Below, piece after piece: positions 24,866 to 36,815 of a stretch of 64,000 nucleotides of DNA (position 1 is the stretch's first letter; each line of letters opens with the position of its first letter). The position numbers were made by a program, and so were the translations under genes. The notes beneath the pieces are model-generated. The model worked only from the letters and a program-made list of their open reading frames with translations. It was not told the origin of the DNA and did no database searches. The stretch lies in assembly GCA_009617715.1 (NCBI GenBank), contig VTFK01000077.1, forward strand, positions 558,001-622,000, read 5' to 3'. The stretch comes from Plectrocnemia conspersa. Lineage: Eukaryota > Arthropoda > Insecta > Trichoptera > Polycentropodidae.

Positions 24866-25900
24866 GTGAACCTATGACACGCGTTCAAGACATTTTGGGT
24901 GACACGCATCGTTTACAGACTATGATTAACCGTTTTTGTACCAAGCGAAATTAGGCGGTGTATGCTAAGAATGCAAAGCATTTTTTGGCATTCTTAGCAT
25001 GCACCGCTAAAATTTTGTTTGAGTGAACTTTTATTTACTATTGGAACATAATAAAATCTAGTTTATACAAGGAAGTACCAAAAAGTATCGAAAAAAAATA
25101 TTTCATGATTTTACAAAAAATAAATACATAAATAGGAACGGACATTCATTCATATCGTCGTTCGTAAGTGGATACCGGCGTCCTTAGCGCATTCAAACGG
25201 TTAAACAAACTTCTGAGTTACCACTTTGTATAAATGTCAGCAAAGACAAAACTATGAGACTGAACACAAACATACAGCATAAAATAAAATAAAATCTCTG
25301 AATGAAATGATGACTGATGTCATATAAAATGCTCGGCCATCATTGCTAAATGATCTGATGATCTTACAATCAGAAAACTGTTGATAAAGTTAGAATCACT
25401 GCCAATAAGTAAAGCAGAAGGTATGTCTAAAGTTGTGTCAATGATGACAGATGGGGCAGCCTAATATGATTTGGGATTTTTAAACTATTTAGAGAAGATT
25501 TGGTTAATTTTCATTCCATTATCCATTAGGTGTTGTGTGCCAAGACAAGATTAATTTTTTAATTAAATAGCTGTTCGAGCCCTTTACAAGCAAAATTTTG
25601 AAAAACTGTTGATGTTCAATATTATGAGATGACTGAACCGACGTATAATACTGAACGACGTATAAAATTGATGATTTGAAAATGCAACTTGTATAATTTT
25701 AAGACAACATCTGGACTCAAAATTTTGTCGAGTTGAGGTTAAAACGTAACTACAAACAATAAATTTGGAGTGCTTGGAACCAATTATCGGACTCTTTTAG
25801 AACCCTGAGTAGTAGCGTTTTCTTGGTCTTGAAGTTCACGAAATACAAATCTTCAATTGAAGATTGAGCATATGCAACTCAGTAACAAAAAAGTTATTTT
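24866..25900 (+). pseudogene. hAT transposase remnant (SCAND3/ZBED-like), with left terminus
   Basis: The left end reads CGGTGATGGTGAACCTATGA followed by CACGCGT, which resembles hAT termini of the CAGTGATGGCGAACCTATGG type. Downstream, across frames, SKVVSMMTDGAA gives the catalytic MTDGAPSM region, followed by DLGFLNYLEK and PLGVVCQDKINFL and FEPFTSKILK. This is the order of the hAT RNase H core with its CxxH-like insertion, and later parts run to about 25870. No matching right terminus was found before 26.2 kb. Stops are frequent and the copy is not functional. Confidence 0.6.
24955..25007. repeat. 20-bp-arm hairpin inside the hAT remnant
   Basis: Arms GCGGTGTATGCTAAGAATGC (24955-24974) and GCATTCTTAGCATGCACCGC (24988-25007) are inverted copies with one mismatch and a 13-nt loop. 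The hairpin lies about 90 bp inside the left end of the hAT remnant. It may be a subterminal structure of that element or a small insertion. Confidence 0.8.
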
Positions 25901-25904
25901 TTAA

Positions 25905-27540
25905 TAAATAAATATATTGAAAATATAACTCTTTTTAATAGAACTGTAAAAACAAAAAATTGTGGATATTCTTGATGTAACAAGGCACTCTAGTTAAGTT
26001 TTTTTAAGAATTTTGACACATCGATTTCAAAAGATTAATCATTTTTATCATACGCTGTTATAGCAATTCGCAAAAAAATACAAAAGAAAAGGGTTTTCAA
26101 ATATAGATAATTATTTTTGATCACGTCAGCGCAAGTGCACATTGTTTCGGGACAAAATAGAGTTCTTTCTAAAACTAAAATTCACTTGTATTCACGGTAC
26201 AATATTTTTTTATGACTTTATCAAAAAAAAATGTTTTATCTTACAAAATCTATATTCTATATATTCAAAATGTATGTAGTATGTAACATGTGCTCACTCA
26301 TACAGTATAAACATACACCCTTATTCTTTTAAGCGCCATAATCGCGTTATCAAACACCAGTAAGCGACCCTGCTTTGTAAACTTGCTTATCGAGAACACA
26401 CCCTTTGAGCATTACTTTCTCGGTTGATAATTTAATGATTTACAACCGCGAGGGTGTAGCGAGAATTCTTGTCGCATCCGATACTGAATTAACATACTAA
26501 CAAGACGCAATGCCGTAAAGCGGAAAGCCGATGAGGAAATGGGTCAGGCCAGAGCATGCCTAAAGCAGCACAACGAGTCGTTTTTCTGTGTTATTTTATT
26601 TCCACTCTCACTATGCGCTTTATCTATGATATGAGGCTAACTTCTCTTCAACGCAAGTTTCAAGGCACTTTGTTTTTGGCCATTTTGCACCACTCGCTGC
26701 ACCATTGAATTTATTACTCAGCGTGGGGATGCTTCATTTGAAAATGGTGGAGGCGTCTGACTGACACTACAGAAGCTTCTATCAAATCGCAGATGTGTGA
26801 ATATCAAATACTAGCCTTTTATCGAGGAAAAACTAGGCATGTATGGCGATTTATACTGATGAAAATCTGAAAGTTTTTCGCCATGTCATAGCACGTTGTA
26901 AATGGGATTTTTATGTACAATGTATATTTCGTTGATTTTTTAAGCAATATCATATTACCATCATTAATACGATACGATATTTGCTTAAAAAAGAAATGTT
27001 GATAATTGTATTTTTGGTTGCGATTTCTAACGGAAAAGGATGTTTGAGTTTCTTACAATTTGTGAGTGCTCGAGCATAAAGCTTTGCTTCCGCTATAATG
27101 TTAAAGACGCTGTGCCTTTCCAGTTAAGTAGAAAGGACGACGTTTTAATCTACGCAATAGTATAAATACCCTAATTTATATATATTTTCAGGCCAGTCTT
27201 ATAGTCACAGGCCGAACTCCGCAATCGGTATTTTTTATTGTTTTAATTTTTTAACTGTAACTCAAGCATTTTTTTAAAAATACCTGTATGGCTAATAAAA
27301 TAGTGATATAAGCATAAATGCATTTATCTTGAACAAAAAATAAACTATATTTTACTATTCCTTTTTTATATATTCTGATTAGTTAATGATTAGTACCATA
27401 AAGAGCATCAGGTTAATTCTAAAAAATAATCAGTAACACTTAAGCGCAGAGCTATGCGAATAAAAAGCTATATATATATATACTTACATATATAGATATC
27501 CCCCTTCCCTCCTAGCCAAAAAAAATAATAATATTAAATA
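25905..27540. other. AT-rich DNA with GC-richer island at 26.3-26.8 kb
   Basis: A unique block of raised GC covers about 26320-26800 and includes GTAAAGCGGAAAGCCGATGA. No open frame above 60 codons is present. The rest is AT-rich. Nothing else is supported. Confidence 0.4.
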
Positions 27541-27544
27541 TTTT

Positions 27545-27546
<2 letters not shown>

Positions 27547-27618
<72 letters not shown>
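27547..27618. repeat. (TA)n microsatellite, about 70 bp
   Basis: An almost pure TA dinucleotide run follows several shorter TATATA tracts at 27468-27500. Such runs are highly length-variable. Confidence 0.95.
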
Positions 27619-27623
<5 letters not shown>

Positions 27624-27929
27624 TAAATTATACATACAAAATTCTAATTTTCATAAGTTGCTGTGAGGATAAAATAAAATTAGCTAAATTTAAATATTGG
27701 ACCTTGTATACAAGTAGGGCACGAAAGTTTAGATTTCTGGTACTAACTAATAAAATGTAGATTTCTATAATCTATTAATTACAAAGGCCTTCTTGTTACG
27801 AATACAGTATTTTTATCACCAGAAACCGCAAAATCAACCTTCTCTAAAAAAATTTTCTATCTTATTTTTACTTTAGGACTAGTTTTAATTTAGTTATGTA
27901 TTTTTTTATTATTTATATTTATTTTAAAA

Positions 27930-28124
27930 GTTATCTGTCTTGTTTTCAGGAAGGTAAAATAGTTTATAATTCTGTTTATATCTAAAATTTGCGTTACATT
28001 GTTTACACAAATTGCTCAGTCTGGCATGAGCTATTGAATATATTAAATAGTTTTTGACCAGTTTCAGTTTACTGAAGGATCTTTTCGCTGAAGCTGCTGT
28101 TACTAGAATAAAAACTAGAAACAT
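27930..28124 (-). pseudogene. hAT transposase C-terminal fragment (ZMYM-type)
   Basis: The frame reads FVFILVTAASAKRSFSKLKLVKNYL, then SIAHARLSNL. This is the conserved hAT dimerisation motif (PVTVASAERSFSKLKLIKNYLRSTMSQERLSNL) found in ZMYM1-like and related TTF-zinc-finger transposases. The usual Glu of AERSFS is Lys here. No further parts of the transposase are recognisable upstream on the minus strand, so it is an orphan 3' piece of a dead element. It is a different lineage from the copies at 25 kb and 43 kb. Confidence 0.75.
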
Positions 28125-28199
28125 ATAGAGACAGTATATATACTAATTATATGTTAAAATTTTGCTGTCAAATTAAAACCAAAAAATAATTCAATGAAC

Positions 28200-29160
28200 T
28201 AACTGTTATCCAATGGGCAAAACAATTTATTTTCACTAAATATCTCAGTTCAAAATTTGGGTCCGTATATTTTAGCAGTTTTCTTAGCTTTTAGAAAAGC
28301 TTTCGGGACAGTAGACAGAAGTAAAATGGTATAAGTGAAATAGTTTTAAGGTTAGTATAATGATTATTTAAAAACTAAAAAGCAAAAAAAATTCTTTCGA
28401 ATAAATTAGGTTTATTCCAAAGAAACAAGAATATATCACGGTGTACCACTGGGGTTGTTTATAATATATACTGATAATATAAAAAAAATGTAAAATACAT
28501 CTGTTTGCAGACGACACTTTAATTTATTGCATAGCTGATAGTATTAAAATACTTAAATAATGAATTGAGTATAATAGAGATATGGTTAAAAAATAATTTA
28601 CTTGAACTAAATGAGTAAAAAAACTAAATATAATTACTATTATATAAAGATATTTATTTAGAACTAATTGTAGATAAAAAAAATTTAGGGAAAATTCTAA
28701 TTACATAACCAAAAAAAATAGAAAAATAGGTATGTATTTTATCTAGGATAAGAAATATAGTACACTATAAATACATTAGTATTATATTCCCCACTTCAAT
28801 CATTGTGCAACAATATCATATATGCTTAATGGATTAGATAAGATGATGATGTGAAAAATATAAAATAGTGCAATCGTTTAATAGTTGTAGTAGTATTATT
28901 AAAATATTGGAATGGTTGGATATTTGAGAAATATTGAAGATTGATAAATATCAATCTTAGTATTAATAAAGTATTAATATATTAGTTAAAAAATAATATG
29001 TTAGTATAGTATGTAGTAAGAAATAGAGATGTACATAAATTTAATACTATAAATAGAGATAATTTAAGGGTAAAACGACTATTAAGTGTGAATTTATATA
29101 ATAGTGTTCCTAAAACTATTTGTGAAAATATTTTAAACTTAATAAAAAAGTTTTAATTGT
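28200..29160 (+). pseudogene. non-LTR reverse transcriptase remnant, family copy 1
   Basis: Across frames, FLAFRKAFGTVDRSKM matches the DLSRAFDTVDHxxL box, ISRCTTGVV stands at the VPQG box, and HLFADDTLIYCIADS contains an intact ADD catalytic motif. WLKNNLLELNE..KTKYN follows as the LxLNxxKTxxxxF region. A tail with RLLSVNLYNSVPKTICENI-like sequence (YNxLPxxI) ends near 29160. The order is that of CR1/jockey/I-type RTs. Stops make it inactive. The same family is present at 46.5-47.3 kb. Confidence 0.65.
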
Positions 29161-29164
29161 TAAA

Positions 29165-31785
29165 TTTGTAGCATTTGTAACTTATTTTTAAATTTTAACG
29201 ATTTTAAATATACTAAAATTTAATATGTATAAGTAATATACATGTTTTATATGACATTAACGATTAATTGAAATACAAGCGTTTAAAATCATTTGGTTTC
29301 TTAAGTTACTTTTTCTGAAATTTAAATAGCGATTATTTGTATAATTATTAAATTGCTTAAATGAAAAGTAATAATACCTGATACTATAAAATGAAAATGT
29401 ATAAATATATACATGTATTACAAGTATATTCATTCCATTTAGAAATGTGTGAAACCAAATAGCAAATCCAGACGTTTTCTTAAACACAAAGACATTATAT
29501 TCTTGAATTGTGAGGATCTAATATCAGAAAAGCGTATCTACAAAATCAGTTGTGTCAAAAGGGTGTACATACACCTAAATAGATGTGAATAACAAGAGTG
29601 CTTCAATACGTACGACGTACTACTGAAACTAGATAATTTTATAAATACGCTCTTCTAAAGATAACTCTCAAAAAGCTTTAAAAAAAGATTATACATCATT
29701 AAAAATAAACCACACATCAAAATACGTAGAAAAGGGAAACATTTTTACAAACATACATCTCAAATTATCTATGTCAAAGTTCAGATTTACTATATGTATA
29801 CATATATTTGTATTATTTTTTAACTTTGTTAAAAAAACTCATTTAAGGAAAATAAAGTTTTTATTGCGAATACTGAACAAAAAAAAAATATTATATTTTT
29901 GTGTACATGGATAAAAAACGAAACAAATTATTACGATTGTAAAAATTTGACTTTTTAGAATCGCAATTTGTTTTAATATAACACGTAAAAACCAAATTAA
30001 TCGAAAGAATTTATCTCTAATTCCGCTTAAAAGAATTCTCGTGTCTTTTCCAAGAGAAGAAATTGCAAACGCTATCGTTTCTCTGTTCGTTTAACAAATT
30101 GGGAAATTAACCGTAATGCAAGTGCATTAGACTTTCCCGCATCTTGCCGGTGGTCCATTTAGGAAGCTGGACCGACATTCTTGCATTTCGTTCTCCTGCA
30201 AACGAGAGCACTCTGAAACTTAATTAGAACCCTGAATATCCATTATGATCCATTATTAAAGTTTATGCAATAAATACAGTAAATTAACAACATTACCATA
30301 AAACAACGAAATAAATGGTGATTATTTTAGATAATATGCAGCTTTTGTGTGATATAATAAGCACTTTGTTTATATACTATACAGAAAAGTAAAGCAATGT
30401 GAGACGGTATTCAGTATTAATAATAATGGCAAAAATCGATTAAGACAGGAGCTCTTCAAAACATGTTAAAACCATCGTATCGAACACGAGAAGCTTTTTG
30501 TTTCTAAACTCCATTAAAACTAGACTTGTTAAGACGACATTTTGGCTACAAAATTGTACTATACATACTGTGTTCACAAAGCGATTAAGCCTCTCTACAA
30601 TTTTCGCGTCAGACAGCCCTTAGAAACGAAATGAAATTTCATTGTCGATCAATAAACTTTCATTCGATGCGATTGACTATTCAGAGTTCTTATCGCATTG
30701 TATTAATTCTCCTTTAAAAGCTATTTACCAAAAAAGAACAGTTAATTTAATACTGAGAAACAAAAAGTGGATCAGGTGAAACAAAAACAATCAATCAATA
30801 GCCTGAAAGTTTGGGCGTTCTATTCGATCGGTGTTTATACGGGTATTCCCTCAAAATACAGATAAGTTTGACTAGAATCAATTGAGAAATATTGACTTTT
30901 TGTCACGGTGAAAAGTTTTCAATTAACCGGAGAATAAAACGGAAACTTCACATTGTTTCTATCGGCTGATCGTGAATTTTGGAAACGTCCAAGTTGTCAA
31001 TGCGGCGCAGATATATCAATCAATGTATAGTCCTAAAGTCGGGAATGTATCGGATTTATTCGCAATACGCAAAAATCTGGCTCTGTACGCCGAGAGGGAA
31101 CTGCAAAACCAGCATCAGAGTAAACTTTGAGAAATTATATGAAGTAGTAATGTGACACGGGGTATCACTCTATCCCAAAAGGATTACGTATCTGGTATAA
31201 AGGTGTGTGTATGAATTTTTCAACGCCCTGAATAAGGCATTCGCAACAAAAATAGCAACCAGATGATAAAGTAAACGTTTGACTCAATATCAAAAAACAG
31301 GCCTGCGAGCCGATGTTGACGAATCGCCACAATTCCGGTGATTAAAAACATGAATTGTTTATCGCCATGAACGGCGGTGTGGGTTAAAAGTTAACCCTTC
31401 ATAAAAAAAATTACATTAATTCGTTCCCCGGCGAATTTTCCGCCCTTTGACTCGAAGCCTATGTCTATACAACGATTTTCTCGAGTAATTTTTTTTTTAA
31501 AGAAGGGTCCTTAAAAGCTTTTATAACGATTTAAATAGGTATAATATTAAATTACGTGATAAATCTATGTACGGATCATAACCTTCAATTATTTTGCTTT
31601 ATAATTAAATTAATACGTGGTTTATAATTTTTTTTACATATATACATATATAAATACAAACCAGTGCGTACATACATAATCTAAATAATTATCAAAATAT
31701 TATTATTTAATCAAAATTTATTAAAAAATAAACTCAAAAATTTACGATGATAGTATTTTAACCAATTAAACAAATTACGAAATTG
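29165..31785. other. AT-rich DNA, then complex GC-richer region 30.0-31.46 kb
   Basis: The part to about 30.0 kb is AT-rich with only a 76-codon minus frame of no known domain. From 30000 to 31460 sequence complexity and GC are higher than background over about 1.4 kb, without any open frame of note. This is the longest such island in the window and is a candidate for conserved non-coding DNA. Confidence 0.4.
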
Positions 31786-31789
31786 TATA

Positions 31790-32370
31790 TTATATGAATT
31801 TATTATAAAAATTGACAACTATGACCACTAAAAACATTTGTGAAGTAATAGTTAATTCATTAGATATCCTCAAATGTCAAAGATAGTTTTAAAAAAAATT
31901 ACGATAACAAGTATAGTCCTAGATGAGTCCAGCAAAGATAGACGATGATGTTTGACTGCAAAAATGAAAAAAATTCTACTCCAACTATATATCAGCTGGT
32001 CAAGAAACAGTGCATATACAAATAACAAGGATTGGGAAGGCTTGGAGACAAAGTGCATGAGTTCCATGCGAGTTGAGCAAAGAAATCAAATCGGCGCGTA
32101 TCCTTACATCCAAGAGATTCCGGGTCATGAAGCTGTTTGCCTTTTCTTGATTATTTGATGATCAAGGATGAGAATAAGTGTTATACGACAACAATCGTAT
32201 AAGATAAAGGTGAAGTAGCAAAGCCGGGACTCCAGGAATAAACAAAGTTATTTTGTGTGTATGGTGGAGTTGCAAAGGTATTGTGTATAAAGAAACTCTT
32301 AAGCCTGGGCAAACAATAACAGCAAGCTTTTATTGTTTTCAGCTGGATTGTTATGCACACGGAAATTAAA
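31790..32370 (+). pseudogene. mariner-family transposase remnant, copy 2
   Basis: It aligns by eye with the copies at 14.13 kb and 54.95 kb from the ACCACTAAAAACATTTGTGA block through the AGCAAAGATAGACGATG block. The 68-codon frame at 31952-32158 covers the helix-turn-helix part and the following IGAYPYIQEI segment. A degraded DEN.WVLYD block near 32165-32190 corresponds to the first catalytic region, and KPGQTITASFYCFQLDC-like sequence follows at 32300-32355. Frame shifts and stops disable it. Confidence 0.7.
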
Positions 32371-32374
32371 AAAA

Positions 32375-34199
32375 TAACTAATAAAATTAAAAAATAACCG
32401 AAAAGCGAAAAAATGCTATATCATTATGATTAAAATTATAATCATTGTAACTGTACGCATTAGTTTAAATTAATTTTTATAAAGCTACCAAAAAAATTGA
32501 TTGATTTAATAATAAACCACGAACCAATATTTTTATAAAGCAATATTAAAATTTCTGCTTCACTACAAATAAACGTTAAAAAACAATATTTTTACAAAAA
32601 TCAAACATTAATTCGAATTCTATATCAACTGTTTTTATTTGTGTTTTTTGTTAAAGGTTACAAAATGTACGAATATCTGATCAATGATTAATAAATACAT
32701 TCGAAGAAGTTACTAATCTACAACATTCTGAAAATTAAGCGACATTATCAAGTAATGTAATGGGTGTGTTTATTACATAGCTAATCTTTTTTGTGTACAA
32801 TTTAGCAAAGATAACACTGCACTTCAGAAAGAAGTACAAATTAGATACATTAGCTTATATTTCACCACGACAACAAAACATTAAAAAAATATTAGAAGTG
32901 TTATTAAACCTGATTGATTCTTATTAATAACAAGCATAATTTATATATATTTTAAATTATATTTAAAAAAACAATATTAATGTCAGAATATCATATGATC
33001 ATAATCCGAAAAGTTGAAACACCCTTCCAATAACTAATGGAACATAGATTATATATAATATATAAAATTGATTATTATCTTAAATTAATACATTTAACTT
33101 AGCAAACATATTCACATGAAATATGAAAGATAATCTTTCTAATTTAATCGTATTACATTAAAATTACTTATAAGTATTGTTTTAAGCATTACATAAAAAA
33201 ACAATAAACGTTTATTTATGATTATAATATGATTAATTACAAATTCCCTCCTTCTCCTGTAACATATTTTTTTCTGAATATTCACCCTTTAATTTATCAT
33301 AAATTTATAAAGTTCTTAAAAGCCAGCGAGCGAATTCGTTTCACTCTCATTTTGGCAATTACGTCTCAATTAATTTTTCAGCCGTGTTTTTATTAACAAT
33401 TAAAAAAGGTCGCATTTCTAAGATTTTTTTATAAAATTTAAAATAAACAATTTTAGGCACAGGCGATATTTTAAATTCTGAGTTTGTGCGAAAGCATTCG
33501 ACTAAAGTTAAGTTTACGACTCTAGTTACGGTCACATTTAGATAAACTCTCCAAAGGAGATTTGATATTGTTTCGCTACAAAGGCATAGAAAGTCCGACT
33601 CTGATATCAAAATTGTTTATGTTTGAAAATCGTTAAATGTGTAGTGGAAATTCGGAAATATTTAACCGAAAGCTCAATGATGATAAAGCGAAATATACAT
33701 AATGATGATATTGATCAACTAACGAAGCTTTTCGTGAAATTTATTAAAAATTTTGTAAATATAATACGCCAATATGTACCTATGTACATAAATTTACAGA
33801 ATTTAATTTAAAAATTGTGCTATGTTTGTAAAAAATAATTTTCTTTAAAAAAGACATTGTAGAGGCTTAAAAAATAATTAGCAATTTACTTTTATAATAA
33901 ATATATAATAAAAATAATTATGAATACGTATAAGATATTATGTACCAATTTTAAAAATATTAATGAATTTATAAAATTGTCATTTCTGTAAAATAATATT
34001 TAAAAAAAAAATGTATACATATATACTATATAATATTTTTTAAGAAAAAACACTAAGCTATTTTTTTTAATTTACAAAAAATACAATATCTCTCTAAAAA
34101 TTCTATAATACAAAATGTCTAATAATTAATGTATTATTTTTTTATTATAAATTGTATAATAAAATAATACTTTGATTCAAAAAAATATTATACATATTA
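32375..34199. other. AT-rich DNA, no supported gene
   Basis: Very AT-rich throughout. Frames of 83 (minus, 33359-33610) and 62 codons (plus, 33623-33811) show no family motif. No repeats shared with other parts of the window were noticed up to the TTAA site of the piggyBac element. Confidence 0.55.
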
Positions 34200-34386
34200 T
34201 TAACCCTTTCAGACCTGGTGTTCATAATTATGTACATCAAGTTCATTATTTTTTTTTATGAACTTGGATCGATATTTTTTATTCACACCTAATTTTTTTA
34301 AGTCTGGCAACATTCATTAACCTTACTTAAAATTTACGTCAGCGTGTGTCGAGTTGTTCCTGAGATATTCGGTAAATTAAGACATC

Positions 34387-36532
34387 ATGGCCGAGAAATT
34401 TTCAAAAGTACAAGGTAAGTGTATTTAAATTGATTTTTTTCACAGAACTTATAATCAAAGTTTTAAAATATTTACATATAATAATGTAGAAAGATTACAG
34501 TTGATTTATTATTATTATTTTTTGTTTCCTAAAAACATTTTTTTTTAATTTACGATCAATTAAAAATGATGTACATAATTATGTACAAATAGTCCCCATG
34601 GTTGCAATATAAGAATTAATATATTTTCGATAATGTTTTTTTTTGTACTACTCAATCGTAAATTATGCACTATAAATAATCAATTACTTATAAAAATAGC
34701 TATTTAAATATTTTTAGAAAGAATCTACGACCCTACAAACGAAAAGGATATGGAGGAAGTTTACGAATTACTTGAAGATTCTGATTTTGGACTAGATGAT
34801 GACGAATTCGAAGACATGGACACTGAATATGAGGCTACATCAAATATAATAAGAGTAGGTGCTGATCGCATGGATGCAAATAATATTCCAGCAGATAGAC
34901 ACGACATTGAAATTAGTAACACTGAAGATAACGAGTTGATAACTAACAAACAAAATATTAAATGGCGGCGTAGAAATTTTGAAAATCCAAACATAACTTG
35001 GACTGATAAAACGAACTTGAATTATACTGATATATTGGATCCGATAAATTATTTCAATAAATATATAAATGAAGAGGATTTTGAAAAAATGGCCGAATTT
35101 ACAAATTTATTTGCAATTCAAAAAAATTGTAATAATTATAAAATGTCAGATAAAAATGAAATGAAAACACTTTTTGGACTACATATAGCAATAGGAACTT
35201 TAAAGTTGCCTCGAGTACGTCTGTTTTGGGATAGATCTCTTGGTATTAATTTATTTATTGATTCAATGTCAAGGGATAGATTTTTCCAATTGAGGAGTAA
35301 TTTACATCTTGTAAATAATTTAGAAATACCTGCAAATAATATTGATAAACTTTATAAAGTACGTCCAATATATAATTCAATTAGAAAACGTTGTCTTGAT
35401 TTACAAAAGGAAGAAAATTTATGCGTTGATGAGCAGATCGTGCCTTTTAGAGGGCAACTCTCAATAAAGCAGTATATAAAAGGAAAACCGTCACCATGGG
35501 GAATAAAATTTTTTGTTCTTTGTGGAAAATCAGGACAGATGTACGATTTTATTATTTACCAAGGTAATACGACGGAGTTAGACTGCAACAAAAAAAAAAC
35601 TCTATGGTTTAGGAGCATCGGTCGTGCTTCATCTAACAGAGAGTATTCAACAGGAAGGGCATAAATTATATTATGATAATTATTTCTCTTCATTCGATTT
35701 ATTAAAAACATTATACCGCCGTAAAATATACGCTGCAGGAACAATACGAGTTAACAGGTTTGCTAATCCTCCATTACGATCCGATAAAAAAGATATGAAA
35801 AAAGAAACGAGAGGATGTAGCGATGAAGTTACAAGCATAGATGGTGAAGTAGTTTTAGTCAAATGGCTGGATAGCCGTGCAGTTACACTCGCATCAAATT
35901 TCGTTGGAACTGGTGCAATTGATGAAGTTGAACGTTGGGAGAAAAAAGAAAAAAAATACATCAAAGTAAAACGTCCTGAAATTGTAAAGCTATACAATCA
36001 ATCGATGGGAGGCGTCGATCTTTTAGATCAATTGATAGGGCTTTACCGAATATCTATTAGATCGAGGAAGTGGACCCTTCGATTAATTTTTCATGCGGTG
36101 GACTTGGCAATTGTAAATAGTTGGTTAGAATATAGATGTGCAATGAGAAAATTAGATATACCACATAAAAAACAATTAGATTTATTACATTTTCGGATGC
36201 GTCTTTCTGAAAGTCTTGTAAAGATGGGCAAATCTAATATTTTATCTAATAGAGGGGAGACCAAGCAAAAGTTCGCCATCACCATAGCAAAGCGATTAAA
36301 ATTTGGTCAGGAAGTACGTCCTATATCGGAAATACGATATGACATGACAGACCACATGCCATTTCTCGATAATAACAAAGAGGGAAAAAGATGCAAAAAT
36401 AACTGCAATAAGAGGACACATTTTTATTGTGATAAATGTAAAGTACATTTATGTCTCACAAAAAAACAAAATTGTTTCGCCTCGTACCACCGCAAAGTAA
36501 AAAGTTTTTATTTTATTATCAATATGTTTTAA
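34387..36532 (+). pseudogene. piggyBac transposase, two exons, one frameshift
   Basis: Exon 1 is 34387-34414 (ATG, nine codons and one base), ending CAAG|GTAAGT. The acceptor TTTTTAG ends at 34717, and joining restores frame into 34718 onward, giving a 303-nt intron and a start 20 codons before the internal ATG at 34750. The N-terminus is acidic (SDFGLDDDEFEDMD). The family's three catalytic Asp sit at codons 35428 (VDEQIVPFRG), 35675 (YYDNYF) and 36017 (MGGVDLLDQ), all present. The C-terminal Cys/His cross-brace (RCKNNC...CDKCKVHLC...CFASYH, about 36387-36495) is also present. The frame is broken at an A10 run at 35590-35599, where the downstream frame fits if the run is one base shorter. 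The total is about 620 residues, usual for piggyBac. Excision and insertion at TTAA is the known activity. Confidence 0.9.
34570..34587. promoter_or_regulatory. Left subterminal 18-bp palindrome, putative transposase site
   Basis: This is a perfect palindrome, TGTACATAATTATGTACA, inside the transposase intron. The same sequence occurs at 36662-36679, 132 bp from the right end, and a 14-base match lies at 34223-34236 next to the left terminal repeat. Placement at both ends suggests a transposase-binding repeat. That role is inferred, not known. Confidence 0.6.
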
Positions 36533-36661
36533 AAAAAAATAAGTTTTAATTGTATTATAGTATAAGCTATAAAAAATTATGTCTGTGTGGAATTTATTTC
36601 ATTTAATTATTAAAAAAAAAAACTGCATCGATTTCATTACATTGTGACGCTTGAGACGGTT

Positions 36662-36679
36662 TGTACATAATTATGTACA
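36662..36679. promoter_or_regulatory. Right subterminal 18-bp palindrome, putative transposase site
   Basis: Identical to the palindrome at 34570-34587. It lies between the transposase stop codon and the right terminal repeat. Confidence 0.6.
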
Positions 36680-36815
36680 TATTTTTTTTTATAGTAAATA
36701 TGAGAATAGAAAATTTATTTTAATGTTTTTATTTTCCTTAAACCTAAATGAACCCAAATATATCAAAAAATATTTTTTATCGCACTTAACAATAAATCAG
36801 GTCTGAAGGGGTTAA

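Larger units (their letters stand above)
34204..36811 (+). mobile_element. Complete piggyBac transposon, 2608 bp
   Basis: TTAA lies on both sides (34200-34203 and 36812-36815), the hallmark target duplication of piggyBac. The ends are inverted repeats: CCCTTTCAGACCTG on the left, and CAGGTCTGAAGGGG on the right, whose complement differs at one position. A perfect 18-bp palindrome, TGTACATAATTATGTACA, occurs near each end (34570-34587 and 36662-36679). A partial copy adjoins the left repeat (34221-34236). Between them lies a two-exon transposase gene on the plus strand. The conserved ends and nearly intact gene suggest recent arrival, but one frameshift makes this copy non-autonomous. Confidence 0.95.

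Noticed and set aside
27547..27618. CRISPR-like or satellite array
   Set aside because: It is a plain TA microsatellite with no repeat-spacer structure.
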